Source: Lysobacter sp. CFH 32150 (GTDB lineage Bacteria; Pseudomonadota; Gammaproteobacteria; Xanthomonadales; Xanthomonadaceae). From it: a stretch of DNA of 64,000 nt. Each line of letters opens with the position of its first letter. The stretch's first letter is position 1. A program made the translations under genes and the position numbers. The notes beneath the pieces were generated by a model. The model had not been told where the DNA came from, made no database searches, and saw only the letters and a list, made by a program, of their open reading frames with translations. This document shows, in pieces, positions 1-9,808 of the stretch. The stretch spans positions 356,793-420,792 of the forward strand of contig NZ_JALDWJ010000003.1 in NCBI RefSeq assembly GCF_022758295.1, read 5' to 3'.

Positions 1-645
1 CACCTGCGCTCGATCGTGCACGAGTTGTTGTGGTTCCTGAAAGGCGAAACCAACATTGCCTATCTCAAGGACAACAAGGTCAGCATCTGGGACGAATGGG
101 CCGACGCGGACGGCGAACTCGGCCCGGTCTACGGCAAGCAGTGGCGACGCTGGAGCGCGGCCGATGGCAGCGAGATCGACCAGATCCGCTGGGTGGTCGA
201 CGAGATCAAGCGCAATCCCGATTCGCGGCGCCTGATCGTCAGCGCCTGGAACGTTGCCGACCTGCCGCAGATGGCGTTGATGCCCTGCCACACGCTGTTC
301 CAGTTCTACGTCGTCGATGGCAAGCTCAGCTGCCAGCTGTACCAGCGCAGCGGCGACATCTTCCTCGGCGTGCCGTTCAACATCGCCAGCTATGCGTTGC
401 TCACGCACATGGTGGCGCAGGCGACAGGGCTCGGCGTTGGTGATTTCGTCCACACCCTCGGCGACGCGCACCTGTACTCGAACCATTACGAACAGGCGCG
501 TGAGCAGTTGTCACGCGCGCCCGGCAAGCTGCCGACATTGCGGCTCAATGCTGCCGTCACCGACCTGTTCGCCTTCGCCTACGACGACATCGCCATCGAA
601 GGCTACGACCCGCTGCCCGCGATCAAGGCGCCGGTGGCGGTGTAA
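1..645 (+). CDS. thyA: Thymidylate synthase (5' end outside window)
   Basis: Makes dTMP from dUMP using methylenetetrahydrofolate, in the cytoplasm. The reading frame is open from base 1 ([15 protein letters not shown]), so the N-terminal part of about 50 residues lies upstream of the window. Family landmarks are all present: [19 protein letters not shown], the catalytic Cys in [10 protein letters not shown], the dUMP-binding [21 protein letters not shown] stretch, HLYSNH, and the family C-terminus IKAPVAV. The dihydrofolate it produces is recycled by FolA, whose gene lies one gene downstream. Identity is certain; only the start is missing. Confidence 0.97.
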   Translation, partial: HLRSIVHELLWFLKGETNIAYLKDNKVSIWDEWADADGELGPVYGKQWRRWSAADGSEIDQIRWVVDEIKRNPDSRRLIVSAWNVADLPQMALMPCHTLFQFYVVDGKLSCQLYQRSGDIFLGVPFNIASYALLTHMVAQATGLGVGDFVHTLGDAHLYSNHYEQAREQLSRAPGKLPTLRLNAAVTDLFAFAYDDIAIEGYDPLPAIKAPVAV

Positions 646-699
646 ACACCATTCGGGCTGGGGAGCCCGGATCCACCATCAACCACGCAAGGGGGATCG

Positions 700-1872
700 A
701 TGTTCAAACGCGGTCGTTACGCCATCGGATTGTTGGTATTGCTGCTCAGCCAGCAAGCACTCGCCGGAACGGTAAAGATACTCGGCACGCAGCTGGAGTT
801 GCCGTACGAGTACAAACTGGTCAAAGGCACCGAGAGTTTCAGCAGCGGCTATGGACTGAACACGGCCGAATCGCAGGTCATCGAGATCACGGCCGGCGAG
901 TTCCAGGGACAGACCATCGAAATCGATGCGTCTTACTATGCGCCTAGCCGCGTCGATGCCGGCACCGTGCAGAACTGGATGCGCACCGAGGCCGAGAAGG
1001 CTGCCGGCGAAGCCGGCATGCGTAGCGTGGTGCCGGTGCAGGTCGACGGATTCGGCTTCAACTTCATCGATGGCCCGAGCAAGTCCAAGGAATATCCCCA
1101 GCGCATGAGCATCAGTGGGTCGGTCAACGGTGCCATCTATCGCCTGACCCTGTTCACCAAGGACGCCAAGCTACTGTCGGCGCAGGTTGCGGAACGGATG
1201 AAAGGGATCCGGCTCGACTATGCCTCGCTGTTGAAAGCGAAAGGCCGCTTCGACGAAGAAGGCCGCCTTGCGGCGAAGGACAACTGGATGGAAAGTCCAT
1301 TCGGCCGGCTGGTAGTCGGTTCCGGGGTCCAGTCGCGCTTGAGCGGCTCTTATATCCAACGCAATGGTGCAGGCCAGACGGTGGCCCGTCGTCGTAGTTT
1401 TGGGTTGTACAAAACCGGTTTCTGGACGATCCAGAATCTGGCCATCTCGGTGTCCTGCAGCAAGGAAGATGCATCCGCGGACGCGTACGCAGACTTCCTG
1501 CACATGACCAAAGAGCAGAATGACGAGGACATCAAGGATCGATACACGAACGTCTCGATGCCGCAACCTGCCGTCTTGCTGGGCGTGCCTGCGGAAACCG
1601 CATCTGCCACGGGCCCGGAGTTCAACGCTCTGCGCAATGTCCAGGTCAATCGTTGGGCGGCGAAGAAAGACGGCACGAACTACATGCTGCAGGTCCAACG
1701 CGTGAATGGTTCGCCGGTCGAGAACGCCTTGGTTAAACAATTGGCGAATGCGACACCAGCCTGCAAGCTGGATCTGCCGTTCGGCCCGTCGGTGGCGGCA
1801 GCCGTGCCAATCGACATCGCTGTGCCACCACCGGCGCCGCCAGCGCCGCCAGCGCCTGCCGCGGCGAAATAG
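700..1872 (+). CDS. Secreted protein of unknown function between thyA and folA
   Basis: 390 residues. Residues 1-22 form a clear signal peptide (basic MFKRGR, hydrophobic LLVLLL core, likely cut after ALA), so the protein is probably periplasmic or secreted. The body has mixed alpha/beta character with no motif I recognise, and it ends in a Pro/Ala-rich tail (PPPAPPAPPAPAAAK). Only two cysteines are visible after the signal peptide. GGGGG-type ribosome-binding sequence (aagggggatcg) precedes the ATG. Its TAG stop shares one base with the GTG start of folA (TAGTG), suggesting translational coupling and one thyA-X-folA transcript. I do not assign a function. Confidence 0.8.
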   Translation: MFKRGRYAIGLLVLLLSQQALAGTVKILGTQLELPYEYKLVKGTESFSSGYGLNTAESQVIEITAGEFQGQTIEIDASYYAPSRVDAGTVQNWMRTEAEKAAGEAGMRSVVPVQVDGFGFNFIDGPSKSKEYPQRMSISGSVNGAIYRLTLFTKDAKLLSAQVAERMKGIRLDYASLLKAKGRFDEEGRLAAKDNWMESPFGRLVVGSGVQSRLSGSYIQRNGAGQTVARRRSFGLYKTGFWTIQNLAISVSCSKEDASADAYADFLHMTKEQNDEDIKDRYTNVSMPQPAVLLGVPAETASATGPEFNALRNVQVNRWAAKKDGTNYMLQVQRVNGSPVENALVKQLANATPACKLDLPFGPSVAAAVPIDIAVPPPAPPAPPAPAAAK

Positions 1873-2372
1873 TGGTGCAGCTGACGCTGATCGCCGCGCT
1901 GGATCGTTGCCGTGCCATCGGGCGCGGCAACGCCCTGCCTTGGCACCTGCCCGACGACCTCAAGCGCTTCAAAGCGCTCACGCTGGGCAAGCCATTGCTG
2001 ATGGGGCGAAAGACCGCCGAGTCGTTGGGGCGCGCATTGCCAGGGCGACGCAACCTGGTGTTGACACGCTCGGGCCGAGTGCCGTTCGCCGGAATGGAGG
2101 CGGTTACATCGCTGGATGCTGCGTTGTCGATTGCGCGTGTCGACGGTGCCGAAGAGTTATGCGTGATCGGTGGTGGCGAACTGTATGCGCTCTGCTTGCC
2201 GCATGCGACGCGGATGCATCTGACCCACGTCGACACCGTGGTAGAGGATGCCGATGCGTTCTTCCCGCAGTTCGCTGCGGCCGAATGGCGCGCGACGAAG
2301 CACGAACCGCATGCGGTCGATGCCAGGCACGCATGCGTGTTCGAATTCGCCGACTACCTGCGGATTGGTTGA
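1872..2372 (+). CDS. folA: Dihydrofolate reductase
   Basis: Reduces dihydrofolate to tetrahydrofolate with NADPH. The 166-residue length is normal. Landmarks: LTLIAALDRCRAIGRGNALPWHLPDDLKRFK (substrate pocket, with the catalytic acidic residue in HLPDD), GRKTAESLGRALPGR (NADPH contact), and the late glycine motif VIGGGELYA. The GTG start overlaps the stop codon of the upstream secreted-protein gene by one base. It runs convergently into apaH, with about 40 bp between their stop codons. Confidence 0.97.
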   Translation: MVQLTLIAALDRCRAIGRGNALPWHLPDDLKRFKALTLGKPLLMGRKTAESLGRALPGRRNLVLTRSGRVPFAGMEAVTSLDAALSIARVDGAEELCVIGGGELYALCLPHATRMHLTHVDTVVEDADAFFPQFAAAEWRATKHEPHAVDARHACVFEFADYLRIG

Positions 2373-2413
2373 GGGCGCGGAACGACGGCCTTCAGCCATG
2401 GGCCGCGGGGCGA

Positions 2414-3298
2414 TCAACCCGTTGTTCTTTCGCGCGGCGTACGGTCGTGATGGTGGTGCGAACGAGGCGGATTCGCCGGCACGTCGCGCCCCGCCACCTG
2501 CACCACGCGCAGCTCGTCGGTATCCAGCTGCAGGGCGGTGAGCTTGCCTCCCCACACCGCACCGGTGTCGATCGCATGGACGCCGTGGCCGATGAACAGC
2601 CCCAGCGTGCTCCAGTGCCCGCACACGATTTTCAGATCGCGTTCGGCGCGGCCGGGCACTTCGTACCACGGGTATAGCCCAGCCTGCTGCGTGCCCGGCC
2701 CGCCTTTTTCCTCGAAAGCGATGCGGCCGCGCGGGGTGCAGTAACGCAGGCGGGTGAAGACGTTGATGATGGCGCGATCGCGGTCGGGACCGTTGAGCTT
2801 CGGCGACCACGCGGGGCGATCGCCGTACATGTTCTTCAGCAGCTTGCGGTAGTTGTCGCCGTGCAGTTTCAGTTCGACTTCGCGCGCATGCTTTTCGGCT
2901 AGGCCGACGGTCCACTTCGGTGCCAGACCGGCGTGCACCATCATCCAGCCAAGCGCGCGGTCGATATGCAGCAGGTTTTGCGTGCGCAGCCAGTCGATCA
3001 GGACCTGGTGGTCTTCGGCGAAGAGCACACTCTGCAAATCCGGGTTGACCTTGCGCTGCTCGTCGGGACGACGTTCGGCGATCGCCAGCAGCGACAGATC
3101 ATGGTTGCCGAGTACGACGACGCTGTAGGCACGCAACGAATGCACCAACCGCATCGTTTCCAGCGATTGTCCGCCACGGTTGACGAGGTCGCCGCAGAAC
3201 CACAGCCGATCGACCGCAGGGTCGAAGCGAATACGTTCCAGCAATCGCTGCAGCGGGTCGTAGCAGCCTTGCAGGTCGCCGATCGCCCAGACGGCCAT
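2414..3298 (-). CDS. apaH: Symmetrical bis(5'-nucleosyl)-tetraphosphatase
   Basis: Splits Ap4A into two ADP, limiting alarmone build-up and Np4-capped RNA. Metallophosphoesterase motifs are in order: GDLQGC near residue 7, GDLVNRG near 36, GNHD near 64, and later VHAG and GHWSTLG. 294 residues, slightly longer than the E. coli protein because of a hydrophilic tail with four consecutive His. Last gene of the minus-strand lptD-surA-pdxA-rsmA-apaG-apaH series; its ATG lies one base after the apaG stop, so the pair is probably translationally coupled. Confidence 0.96.
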   Translation of the reverse strand: MAVWAIGDLQGCYDPLQRLLERIRFDPAVDRLWFCGDLVNRGGQSLETMRLVHSLRAYSVVVLGNHDLSLLAIAERRPDEQRKVNPDLQSVLFAEDHQVLIDWLRTQNLLHIDRALGWMMVHAGLAPKWTVGLAEKHAREVELKLHGDNYRKLLKNMYGDRPAWSPKLNGPDRDRAIINVFTRLRYCTPRGRIAFEEKGGPGTQQAGLYPWYEVPGRAERDLKIVCGHWSTLGLFIGHGVHAIDTGAVWGGKLTALQLDTDELRVVQVAGRDVPANPPRSHHHHDRTPRERTTG

Positions 3299-3299
3299 G

Positions 3300-3686
3300 T
3301 CAGTGGAGAGTACGCGGTACGGTCAGGGTGAATGCCGGGATCGGCGCGGCGAAGCGGGTGCCGTCGTCGGCGAGCATGTCGTAGCTGCCGCGCATGGTGC
3401 CGAGGCTCGTTTCCAGCACGGCGCCGGAGGTGTACTCGAAATCCTCGCCCGGGCGCAGCCACGGTTGTTCGCCGACCACGCCTTCGCCGACCACTTCCTC
3501 TACCTTGCCGTTGGCGTCGGTGATGACCCAATGGCGGCCAAGCAGGCGCGCCGGTACTTTGCCGCGGTTGCGGATGTGGATGGTGTAGGCGAACACATAG
3601 CGGCCCTCGTCGGGCGCGGATTGGTCGTCGAGGAAGCGGGTGGCGACGTCGATGTCGATCGCGTAGTCGGCGGTATCGTGATTCAT
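3300..3686 (-). CDS. apaG: ApaG family protein (Co2+/Mg2+ efflux-associated)
   Basis: 128 residues covering the single immunoglobulin-like ApaG domain: [55 protein letters not shown] and GTMRGSYDM are the family blocks. Homologues are linked to cobalt/magnesium tolerance and the fold is thought to bind a diphosphate ligand, but the biochemical role is not settled. It lies in the conserved rsmA-apaG-apaH order, 34 bp after rsmA and one base before apaH. Confidence 0.96.
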   Translation of the reverse strand: MNHDTADYAIDIDVATRFLDDQSAPDEGRYVFAYTIHIRNRGKVPARLLGRHWVITDANGKVEEVVGEGVVGEQPWLRPGEDFEYTSGAVLETSLGTMRGSYDMLADDGTRFAAPIPAFTLTVPRTLH

Positions 3687-3720
3687 GCCGACAGTGTAGC
3701 CAATGTGCGTGAATGCGGCG

Positions 3721-4569
3721 CTAGGTCGGCATGCTCAGAGACGGCATGATGTTCGCCAGACGGACGAAGCCGGCGACTTCGATCTGCTCGGCGCGTGCAT
3801 CCGGGCGCAGTCCGGCAGCTTCGATCATGGTGCCGTCGGCGACGCCGCTGAGGGCATTGCGCAGGGTCTTGCGGCGTTGGCCGAAAGCGGCGCGCACGAC
3901 TTCGGTGAAACGCTTCGGATCGGCGATGCCGATGCTGTCGGGCGTGCGCGGAACCAGCCGCACCACGGCCGAATCGACTTTTGGCGGCGGTCGGAATGCG
4001 CCAGGCGGGACATTGAACAACGGCGTCACCGCGCAGTAGGCCTGCAACATCACGCTGAGACGGCCGTAAACCTTGCTGCCGGGCGCCGCGGCCATGCGGT
4101 CGACGACTTCCTTCTGCAGCATGAAGTGCATGTCGCGGATCGCCGCGGCGTGATCGAGCGCGTGGAACAGGATTGGTGATGACAGGTTGTACGGCAGGTT
4201 GCCGACCAACCGTAGCGGCGCGCCACCACGGGCGAGTGCGGTGAAGTCGACGGTGAGCACGTCGCGGTGGATCACTTCCAGCGTGCCGTGCGCGCGGGCG
4301 GCTTCGGTCAGCGGGAAGATCAGGTCGCGATCGAATTCGATCACGGTGAGCTCGCCGTGCTTGTCGAGCAGCGGGAAGGTGATCGCACCCTGGCCCGGGC
4401 CGATTTCGACCAGGCGATCGCCAGGCTGCGGGTTCACCGCCTGCACGATCTTGGCGATGATGCCGCGCTCGTGCAGGAAGTGTTGGCCGAGGTGCTTTTT
4501 CGCCTCGGCGGAAAAGCCTTGGGCCGCGCCCTTGGCCGGCTTGGTGGACGCGTGCGAGCGTATGCTCAT
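3721..4569 (-). CDS. rsmA: 16S rRNA (adenine1518/1519-N6) dimethyltransferase
   Basis: Dimethylates two adjacent adenines in the 3' terminal hairpin of 16S rRNA late in small-subunit assembly. 282 residues from the chosen ATG at 4569, with [11 protein letters not shown], the SAM-binding motif [10 protein letters not shown], the catalytic [10 protein letters not shown], and the C-terminal [12 protein letters not shown] block. An ATG 14 codons upstream would give an arginine-rich extension overlapping pdxA. I prefer 4569 because it makes an ATGA overlap with the pdxA stop and fits the family N-terminus. Confidence 0.95.
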   Translation of the reverse strand: MSIRSHASTKPAKGAAQGFSAEAKKHLGQHFLHERGIIAKIVQAVNPQPGDRLVEIGPGQGAITFPLLDKHGELTVIEFDRDLIFPLTEAARAHGTLEVIHRDVLTVDFTALARGGAPLRLVGNLPYNLSSPILFHALDHAAAIRDMHFMLQKEVVDRMAAAPGSKVYGRLSVMLQAYCAVTPLFNVPPGAFRPPPKVDSAVVRLVPRTPDSIGIADPKRFTEVVRAAFGQRRKTLRNALSGVADGTMIEAAGLRPDARAEQIEVAGFVRLANIMPSLSMPT

Positions 4570-5558
4570 GCGCGCACTCCAGTGCGGCGTACGCGCGCGA
4601 TGCGCGCGCAAGTCGCGACCGCGGCGAATAGGCTGGATGGGTCGGCGCTGCCTTTGCCAGCCAGTTCCAATGCGGTGCCGTGATCGACGGCGACGCGTGG
4701 GTAGGGCAGGCCGAGGGTCAGGTTCACCGCTTGTTCGAAACCGCTGTACTTCAACACCGGCAGACCCTGGTCGTGATACATCGCGAGCACCGCATCGAAG
4801 TCGCGCAATTTGGCCGGCAGGAAGGCGGTGTCGGCGGGCAGGGGGCCGATCAGCAGCATGCCTTCCTCGCGCAGCGCGGCCAGGGTGGGTTCGATGACAT
4901 CGATTTCCTCGCGACCGAGGTGGCCTGCTTCGCCGGCATGTGGATTCAGGCCGAGCACGGCGATGCGCGGCATGGCGATACCGAAGTCATCACGCAACGC
5001 GGCATGCGTGATCCGCAGCGTACGGGCGAGCGATTCGGCGGTGATTGCATCGGCGACCGCGCGCAGCGGCAGGTGGGTGGTAGCGAGGGCGACACGGACG
5101 ATGTCATTGGCCAGCATCATCACCACTTCGCGTCCCGCCTGCGCGGCCAGCAACTCGGTGGTGCCGGTATAGGCGATGCCAAGTCCAGCGCTCATCGTGG
5201 CCTTGTGCACCGGACCCGTGACGAGACCGGCGAATTCACCGTCGAGACAGGCTTGTGCTGCGCTCTGCAAGGCGGTGATCACGGCCGCTGCGTTATGCGG
5301 ATCGGTGGTGCCGAACACGGATGGCGCGGCATTGTCGATCGCACTCAATGGCAAATCGCCAGGCGCCATTGCGGATGCTTCTGCGGCCAGCAGCCGCAAA
5401 GGTAGCGACAGTGCGGCTGCCGCAGACTCAAGCACCTGCCGGTCGGCGAACGCGACCAGTTCGCAATCGTCGCGCGGTTGTTGCGCCAACCGCACGCACA
5501 ACTCCGGTCCGATCCCGGCCGGCTCGCCTGGCACCAGCGCCAAGCGTGGCCGGTTCAC
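4566..5558 (-). CDS. pdxA: 4-hydroxythreonine-4-phosphate dehydrogenase
   Basis: NAD-dependent oxidation of 4-phosphohydroxy-L-threonine in the DXP-dependent pyridoxal phosphate pathway. 330 residues with the N-terminal VPGEPAGIGPELCVRLA, TGPVHKA, the metal-binding His in TTHLPLR, GLNPHAGEAGHLGREE, GPLPADTAF and MYHDQGLPVLK motifs. The start is GTG at 5558, directly after the surA TGA. The stop overlaps rsmA by four bases (ATGA). The PLP made here is the cofactor expected for the two MocR-type regulators at 48.5 and 51.2 kb. Confidence 0.96.
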   Translation of the reverse strand: MNRPRLALVPGEPAGIGPELCVRLAQQPRDDCELVAFADRQVLESAAAALSLPLRLLAAEASAMAPGDLPLSAIDNAAPSVFGTTDPHNAAAVITALQSAAQACLDGEFAGLVTGPVHKATMSAGLGIAYTGTTELLAAQAGREVVMMLANDIVRVALATTHLPLRAVADAITAESLARTLRITHAALRDDFGIAMPRIAVLGLNPHAGEAGHLGREEIDVIEPTLAALREEGMLLIGPLPADTAFLPAKLRDFDAVLAMYHDQGLPVLKYSGFEQAVNLTLGLPYPRVAVDHGTALELAGKGSADPSSLFAAVATCARIARVRRTGVRA

Positions 5559-6917
5559 TCAGCCGCCGCTGCCGTTGGCGGGTGCCGGCGCGGGTGCGGG
5601 CGCTGCTTCTGCCGCCTTGGCCTGGTTGCGGAACTCGACGAACGCCTCGCCGCGCATCTCGCGCAGGAAGCGGTTGTATTCCTCTTCGAGCTTGCGGCGG
5701 CCGATGGTTTCGCGCATCTGCGTGCGGCGGTTCTGGTCGCCCTTGCTCTGGCGACTGCCGACGCGCTGCACGATGTGCCAACCGGCGTCGCTGCGGAACG
5801 GTGCTGACACGCCGCCGTCGGTGAGCGCTGCGACCTGGGCGCCGAACGCGGGGCCAAACGCATCGGCCGGGAACCAGCCCAGGTCACCGCCTCGTTCGCG
5901 GCTGTTCGGATCTTCGGAGCTTTCCTTCGCGACGGTGGCGAAATCGGCACCGCCGGTGATGCGTGCCGCGATCGCGTCGATCTTCGACCGCGCCTCGGCG
6001 TCGGTGTGGTTATCGTCGATGCGGGCAAGGATGTGCCGCGCATTGAATTCGGTCACGGTGGCGGCATCGCCCTGCGCCGCGTCGCGGGTTTCGACCAGCT
6101 TGAGCAGCTGGAAACCGCTGGGTCCGCGGATCGGTCCGATCACCTGGCCGACGCTCATGCTCCGGATCACATTGGCGAAGGAAGCCGGAATCTCGTCGAG
6201 GCTGCGCCAGCCGAGATCGCCACCTTCAAGCGCGTTCGGGCTGTCGGAATAGCGCGCCGCAGCCGCCGTGAACTCCATCTCGCCCTTGTCGATCAGGCCC
6301 TTGACCCCCTCGATCTTCTGCTGCCCGATGGCGATCTGCTCAGCCGTGGCGCCATCAGGCAGCGCGACCAGGATATGTGCGAGGTGGTACTGGGAAGTAC
6401 TTTGCGCGGCAAGCGCGGTGTCCACTTCGGCTTCGCTGACCGCAATGCGGCTCTGGGCGAAACTCTGGCGCAACCGCTGCATCAGCAGTTCGTCGCGGAT
6501 CGAAGCGCGGAAGTCGGCGAAGCTCTGTCCCTCGCGTGCGACCTGCTCGCGCAGCTGGTCGATGCTGAGCTGGTTGCCCGCTGCGATCCGGCCGATCGCG
6601 GCGTCGACTTCCTCGTCGGTGGCGCGGATGCCGCTGCTTTCCGCGCGCGCCACTTGCAGCTTGGTCAGCACCAGGCGTTCGAGCACCTGGCGCTCGAGCA
6701 CGTCGGCTGGTGGCAGCTGGTTCTCGCGACCGGCGTACTGCGCGGTGATATTGCGCACGGCGCGGTCGAGTTCGCTGCGCAGCACCACGTCTTCATCGAC
6801 GATGGCGACGATGCCTTCGACCGGTTGCAGTTGTTGCCCGTGTGCGGCGCCGAACAGCAGCGCGAGGAGGAAAAGAATACCGGCGGACGTGCTGGCAAAG
6901 CTGGGGGAAGTCTTCAT
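5559..6917 (-). CDS. surA: Periplasmic chaperone / peptidyl-prolyl isomerase SurA
   Basis: Escorts unfolded outer-membrane proteins across the periplasm to the BAM complex. 452 residues: signal peptide 1-27 (ends AAHG before QQLQP), helical N-terminal chaperone domain starting VEGIVAIVDEDVVLRSELD, then two parvulin domains beginning YHLAHILVALPD and EFNARHILARIDD, and a short C-terminal helix. The extreme C-terminus is an Ala-Pro tract (APAPAPAPANGSGG). The ATG at 6917 overlaps the lptD TGA as ATGA. LptD, encoded just upstream in the same operon, is a known SurA client. Confidence 0.96.
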   Translation of the reverse strand: MKTSPSFASTSAGILFLLALLFGAAHGQQLQPVEGIVAIVDEDVVLRSELDRAVRNITAQYAGRENQLPPADVLERQVLERLVLTKLQVARAESSGIRATDEEVDAAIGRIAAGNQLSIDQLREQVAREGQSFADFRASIRDELLMQRLRQSFAQSRIAVSEAEVDTALAAQSTSQYHLAHILVALPDGATAEQIAIGQQKIEGVKGLIDKGEMEFTAAAARYSDSPNALEGGDLGWRSLDEIPASFANVIRSMSVGQVIGPIRGPSGFQLLKLVETRDAAQGDAATVTEFNARHILARIDDNHTDAEARSKIDAIAARITGGADFATVAKESSEDPNSRERGGDLGWFPADAFGPAFGAQVAALTDGGVSAPFRSDAGWHIVQRVGSRQSKGDQNRRTQMRETIGRRKLEEEYNRFLREMRGEAFVEFRNQAKAAEAAPAPAPAPANGSGG

Positions 6918-9298
6918 TGCGTAGGGTCTGGATCCGTTGGTGGCTGGCCCGTGGGCATTTCCGGCGGCACCAGATAGAGATCGCCGCGATTGTAGCCGAG
7001 GATGGCGCGGCGAAGCGTTTTGCGGGTGTCCTGGCCGCCGGAACCAAGGCCCTTGAGTTCGATTTCCAGCATCAAGCCGCTGCTGAGATCGCCTTCGCGG
7101 TTGTGCACGTAGCGGCGACCGACCAGGCGCACAGCGATGCAGCAGCTGTCCCACTGCACGCCGGCGATGGTTTCCAGCGGCTTGTGATCGAGCAGCGAGT
7201 AGTAGTGCCGGCCGACCAGGCTCCAGGCCGCATTGATCGGGTACAGGAACGAAAAGTCGGCCTGCTCGACCAGGTCGCGGCGATAACGGTAGGCGAGGTT
7301 GACCACACCTTCGTCGCGCATCAGGTAACGGGCGCGGAAGCTGGCCATTTCCTCGCGGCGCAGTTTCGGATCCCATTGATAGGACGCACCGATGGTCCAG
7401 CGGTCGCTGGGAGCGTAGCTGACATCGGCGACCCATGCGGACTTCCCGCGCTGGACCGGGGTTTCGCCGGGCACCGTTACGCGGGAATCGTCGAAATAGC
7501 GGATCTGTCCGAGGCTGACCGCGAGTTTTTCGCGGCCGTCTGCCTCGCGGATCAGGCGACTGGTCATCGCCATGGTCAACTGGTTGGCGTCCGTCTGGCG
7601 ATCGGGACCGGAATACCGGTTGTCGCGAAACAGCTGGCCCCAACTGAAGGTGAGTGGAGCCGTGTCGAACCGGGGTAAGTCGTCCTGGTTGCGATAGGGC
7701 ACGTGCAAATAGAACAGCCGGGGTTCCAGCGTCTGCAGGTACGCCTTGCCATCGAGACGGGTGCTGCGGTCGAAGAACAGGCCCGCGTCGACCGTGGTGA
7801 TTGGCAGGCTGCGGCTCGGCGACTTGTCGCCGAAGGTTGTGGCGAGGGCGTCATCGAGCTGGTAACCGGTGTAGCGCCAGGCCAGGGTCGGCTTGATGAA
7901 CCAGCTGGCGCCTTCCAGCGGCATGCTGACATAGGGTTTGAAATCGAGCCGCGAGCCGCCGTCGCGTTCGCTGTGCTGGAAGCGGACGGCTTCGGTTTCG
8001 GCGCCGAGGGCGAACCAGCGGCCAAAACGCTGCTCCCAGCGGAAGGCGGCGCGTGGGAGCCGGTTGAAAGGCAGGCTGGCTTCGGTGAGGGTGAAGTCGG
8101 CGAGTTGCCAGTGGTCGGCCGTCAGCCTGGCATCCCAGTGGAGCCCACGCCCATATAGGCCGACTTCGCTGTGCGCGGACGTGATCGCGATGCCGTTGAT
8201 GCTGTTGTTGAAGTCCTCGAAATAGCGCGGATCGCTGATCCAGGTCACGTTGGAACGCGCTTGCCACTTGCTGCTGACGTTCTGGTACGCGTGGTAGGCG
8301 AAATAGCCACGTTCGCGATCGCGCAACTTGTCGTCCGGCATCCAGGACCCGGAGACCGTACCGCTGCCTCTCTCGTTGAGATAGCGGAACTCGGCACCGA
8401 GCAGTGCGCCGCGCTCGGTCATCACCCGGGGCGACAGCGTCGCATCGTAATTCGGCGCGATGTTGATGTAGATCGGCTGCTTGTAGTCGAAGCCGTTGCG
8501 GTCGGAATTCGCGACCGAGGGGAACAACAGACCGGTACGGCGGCGGTCGTCGATCGGGAACATGAACCACGGCACGTACAACACCGGGACTTTGCCGACC
8601 CGCAGCACGGCGTTGCGCGCCACCGCGAAGCCTTCCTCGGTATCGACGTCGATGCGATGGGCGCGCAGTTCCCAGCGGCGGTCGTTCGGTGGGCAGGTGG
8701 AATAGGTGGACCCGTGCAGGCTGCCCTCGGTGCCATGCAGGTTGATGCGTTCGGCGCCACCGTTGCCGCGTCGCGAGACCAGCTGGTAGCGCAGGTTTTC
8801 GATCTGGTGCTCGTCGGCGGCCTGGTCGCCCTCGGCGCGCTCGGCGACCAGGCGCATGCTCGAATCCTGGTAACGGATATTGCCTTCAGCGACGTAGCGT
8901 TCGTTCTGGCTGTCGTAGCGCAGCTTGTCGGCGCCGAGGAACTGGTCGCCGCGTTTGAGCGCGACGTTGCCCTGCACGTTCAGCACCTCCCCGTCGACGC
9001 CTTCGGCCTGGTCGCCTTCGATGTCGGTCGGCTGGCTGGCGCGATCGCCCGGCTTGCCGCCGACCGGGGCGTCGGGGAACGCCGGCACGGCATCGCCGAC
9101 GGGGCACAGGCTCCAGTTGTCTGGCATGTCGTCGTCGCCGGCACGGGCCGACAACGAGAGTGCGATGCAGAACGGCAGTGGAAGCAGACGCAGGACTGGG
9201 CGCACGCGAACATCCGGGCAGCGACAAACGGCGGTTAGCTTGCCGTATCCCCGGGACCCGGGCAATGCGAGCACCTGATTCGTCATTTTGCTGTTCAC
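6914..9298 (-). CDS. lptD: LPS-assembly outer-membrane protein LptD
   Basis: Outer-membrane beta-barrel that inserts lipopolysaccharide into the outer leaflet with LptE. 794 residues: a hydrophobic signal segment near 33-52, an OstA/jellyroll domain about 95-230 (GEVLNVQGNVALKRGDQFLGADK, YVAEGNIRYQD), then the barrel. The four conserved disulfide cysteines are present: one in NWSLCPV (residue 65), one in YSTCPP, and the adjacent pair in WDSCC near the C-terminus. The first 30 residues before the signal peptide look unusually long, so the true start may be internal. First gene of the operon; it shares a 95-bp divergent promoter region with msrB. Confidence 0.96.
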   Translation of the reverse strand: MNSKMTNQVLALPGSRGYGKLTAVCRCPDVRVRPVLRLLPLPFCIALSLSARAGDDDMPDNWSLCPVGDAVPAFPDAPVGGKPGDRASQPTDIEGDQAEGVDGEVLNVQGNVALKRGDQFLGADKLRYDSQNERYVAEGNIRYQDSSMRLVAERAEGDQAADEHQIENLRYQLVSRRGNGGAERINLHGTEGSLHGSTYSTCPPNDRRWELRAHRIDVDTEEGFAVARNAVLRVGKVPVLYVPWFMFPIDDRRRTGLLFPSVANSDRNGFDYKQPIYINIAPNYDATLSPRVMTERGALLGAEFRYLNERGSGTVSGSWMPDDKLRDRERGYFAYHAYQNVSSKWQARSNVTWISDPRYFEDFNNSINGIAITSAHSEVGLYGRGLHWDARLTADHWQLADFTLTEASLPFNRLPRAAFRWEQRFGRWFALGAETEAVRFQHSERDGGSRLDFKPYVSMPLEGASWFIKPTLAWRYTGYQLDDALATTFGDKSPSRSLPITTVDAGLFFDRSTRLDGKAYLQTLEPRLFYLHVPYRNQDDLPRFDTAPLTFSWGQLFRDNRYSGPDRQTDANQLTMAMTSRLIREADGREKLAVSLGQIRYFDDSRVTVPGETPVQRGKSAWVADVSYAPSDRWTIGASYQWDPKLRREEMASFRARYLMRDEGVVNLAYRYRRDLVEQADFSFLYPINAAWSLVGRHYYSLLDHKPLETIAGVQWDSCCIAVRLVGRRYVHNREGDLSSGLMLEIELKGLGSGGQDTRKTLRRAILGYNRGDLYLVPPEMPTGQPPTDPDPTQ

Positions 9299-9393
9299 TT
9301 GGCCTGAACATGCCCCCTGAGGGGTTGGTTCAGACTCGGGCGCATCTACAAGTCTGTCCCGACCGTAAATAGAAGGACCAGAAGGAGCCGCTA

Positions 9394-9804
9394 ATGAATG
9401 AAGACCGCATTGAAAAAACCGATGCCCAATGGCGCGAACAGCTGAGCCCCGAGCAGTACGCGGTTTGCCGCTGTTCGGCCACCGAGCGCGCTTTCACCGG
9501 CAAGTATTGGGACCACAAGGCCCCCGGCACCTACACCTGCGTCGCCTGCGAGACCCCGCTGTTCCGATCGGAATCCAAGTACGACTCCGGCAGTGGCTGG
9601 CCCAGCTATTTCCAGCCGATCGCGCCCGGGGTGGTGCGTGAGCACGTCGACGACAGCCATGGGATGCGCCGGGTCGAGGTGCGCTGCGCGCATTGCGAGT
9701 CGCATCTGGGGCATGTGTTCCCGGATGGGCCGCCACCGACGGGATTGCGCTATTGCATCAATTCGGCGGCGCTGGATTTCGTGCCTGAGGCGCAGGGCGG
9801 CTGA
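9394..9804 (+). CDS. msrB: Peptide-methionine (R)-S-oxide reductase
   Basis: Repairs the R-epimer of methionine sulfoxide in proteins. 136 residues, the whole MsrB domain. Zinc ligands are the two CxxC pairs (C49/C52 and C98/C101) and the catalytic Cys is C121 in RYCINSAAL. No signal peptide, so cytoplasmic. A good Shine-Dalgarno sequence (agaaggag) precedes the ATG. Divergent from lptD. MsrA is encoded 12.6 kb away, beside the peroxide-defence genes. Confidence 0.97.
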   Translation: MNEDRIEKTDAQWREQLSPEQYAVCRCSATERAFTGKYWDHKAPGTYTCVACETPLFRSESKYDSGSGWPSYFQPIAPGVVREHVDDSHGMRRVEVRCAHCESHLGHVFPDGPPPTGLRYCINSAALDFVPEAQGG

Positions 9805-9808
9805 TCCG

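Noticed and set aside
700..1872. Type VI secretion immunity protein for the gene between thyA and folA
   Set aside because: General size and a signal peptide fit, but no motif or neighbouring effector supports it.
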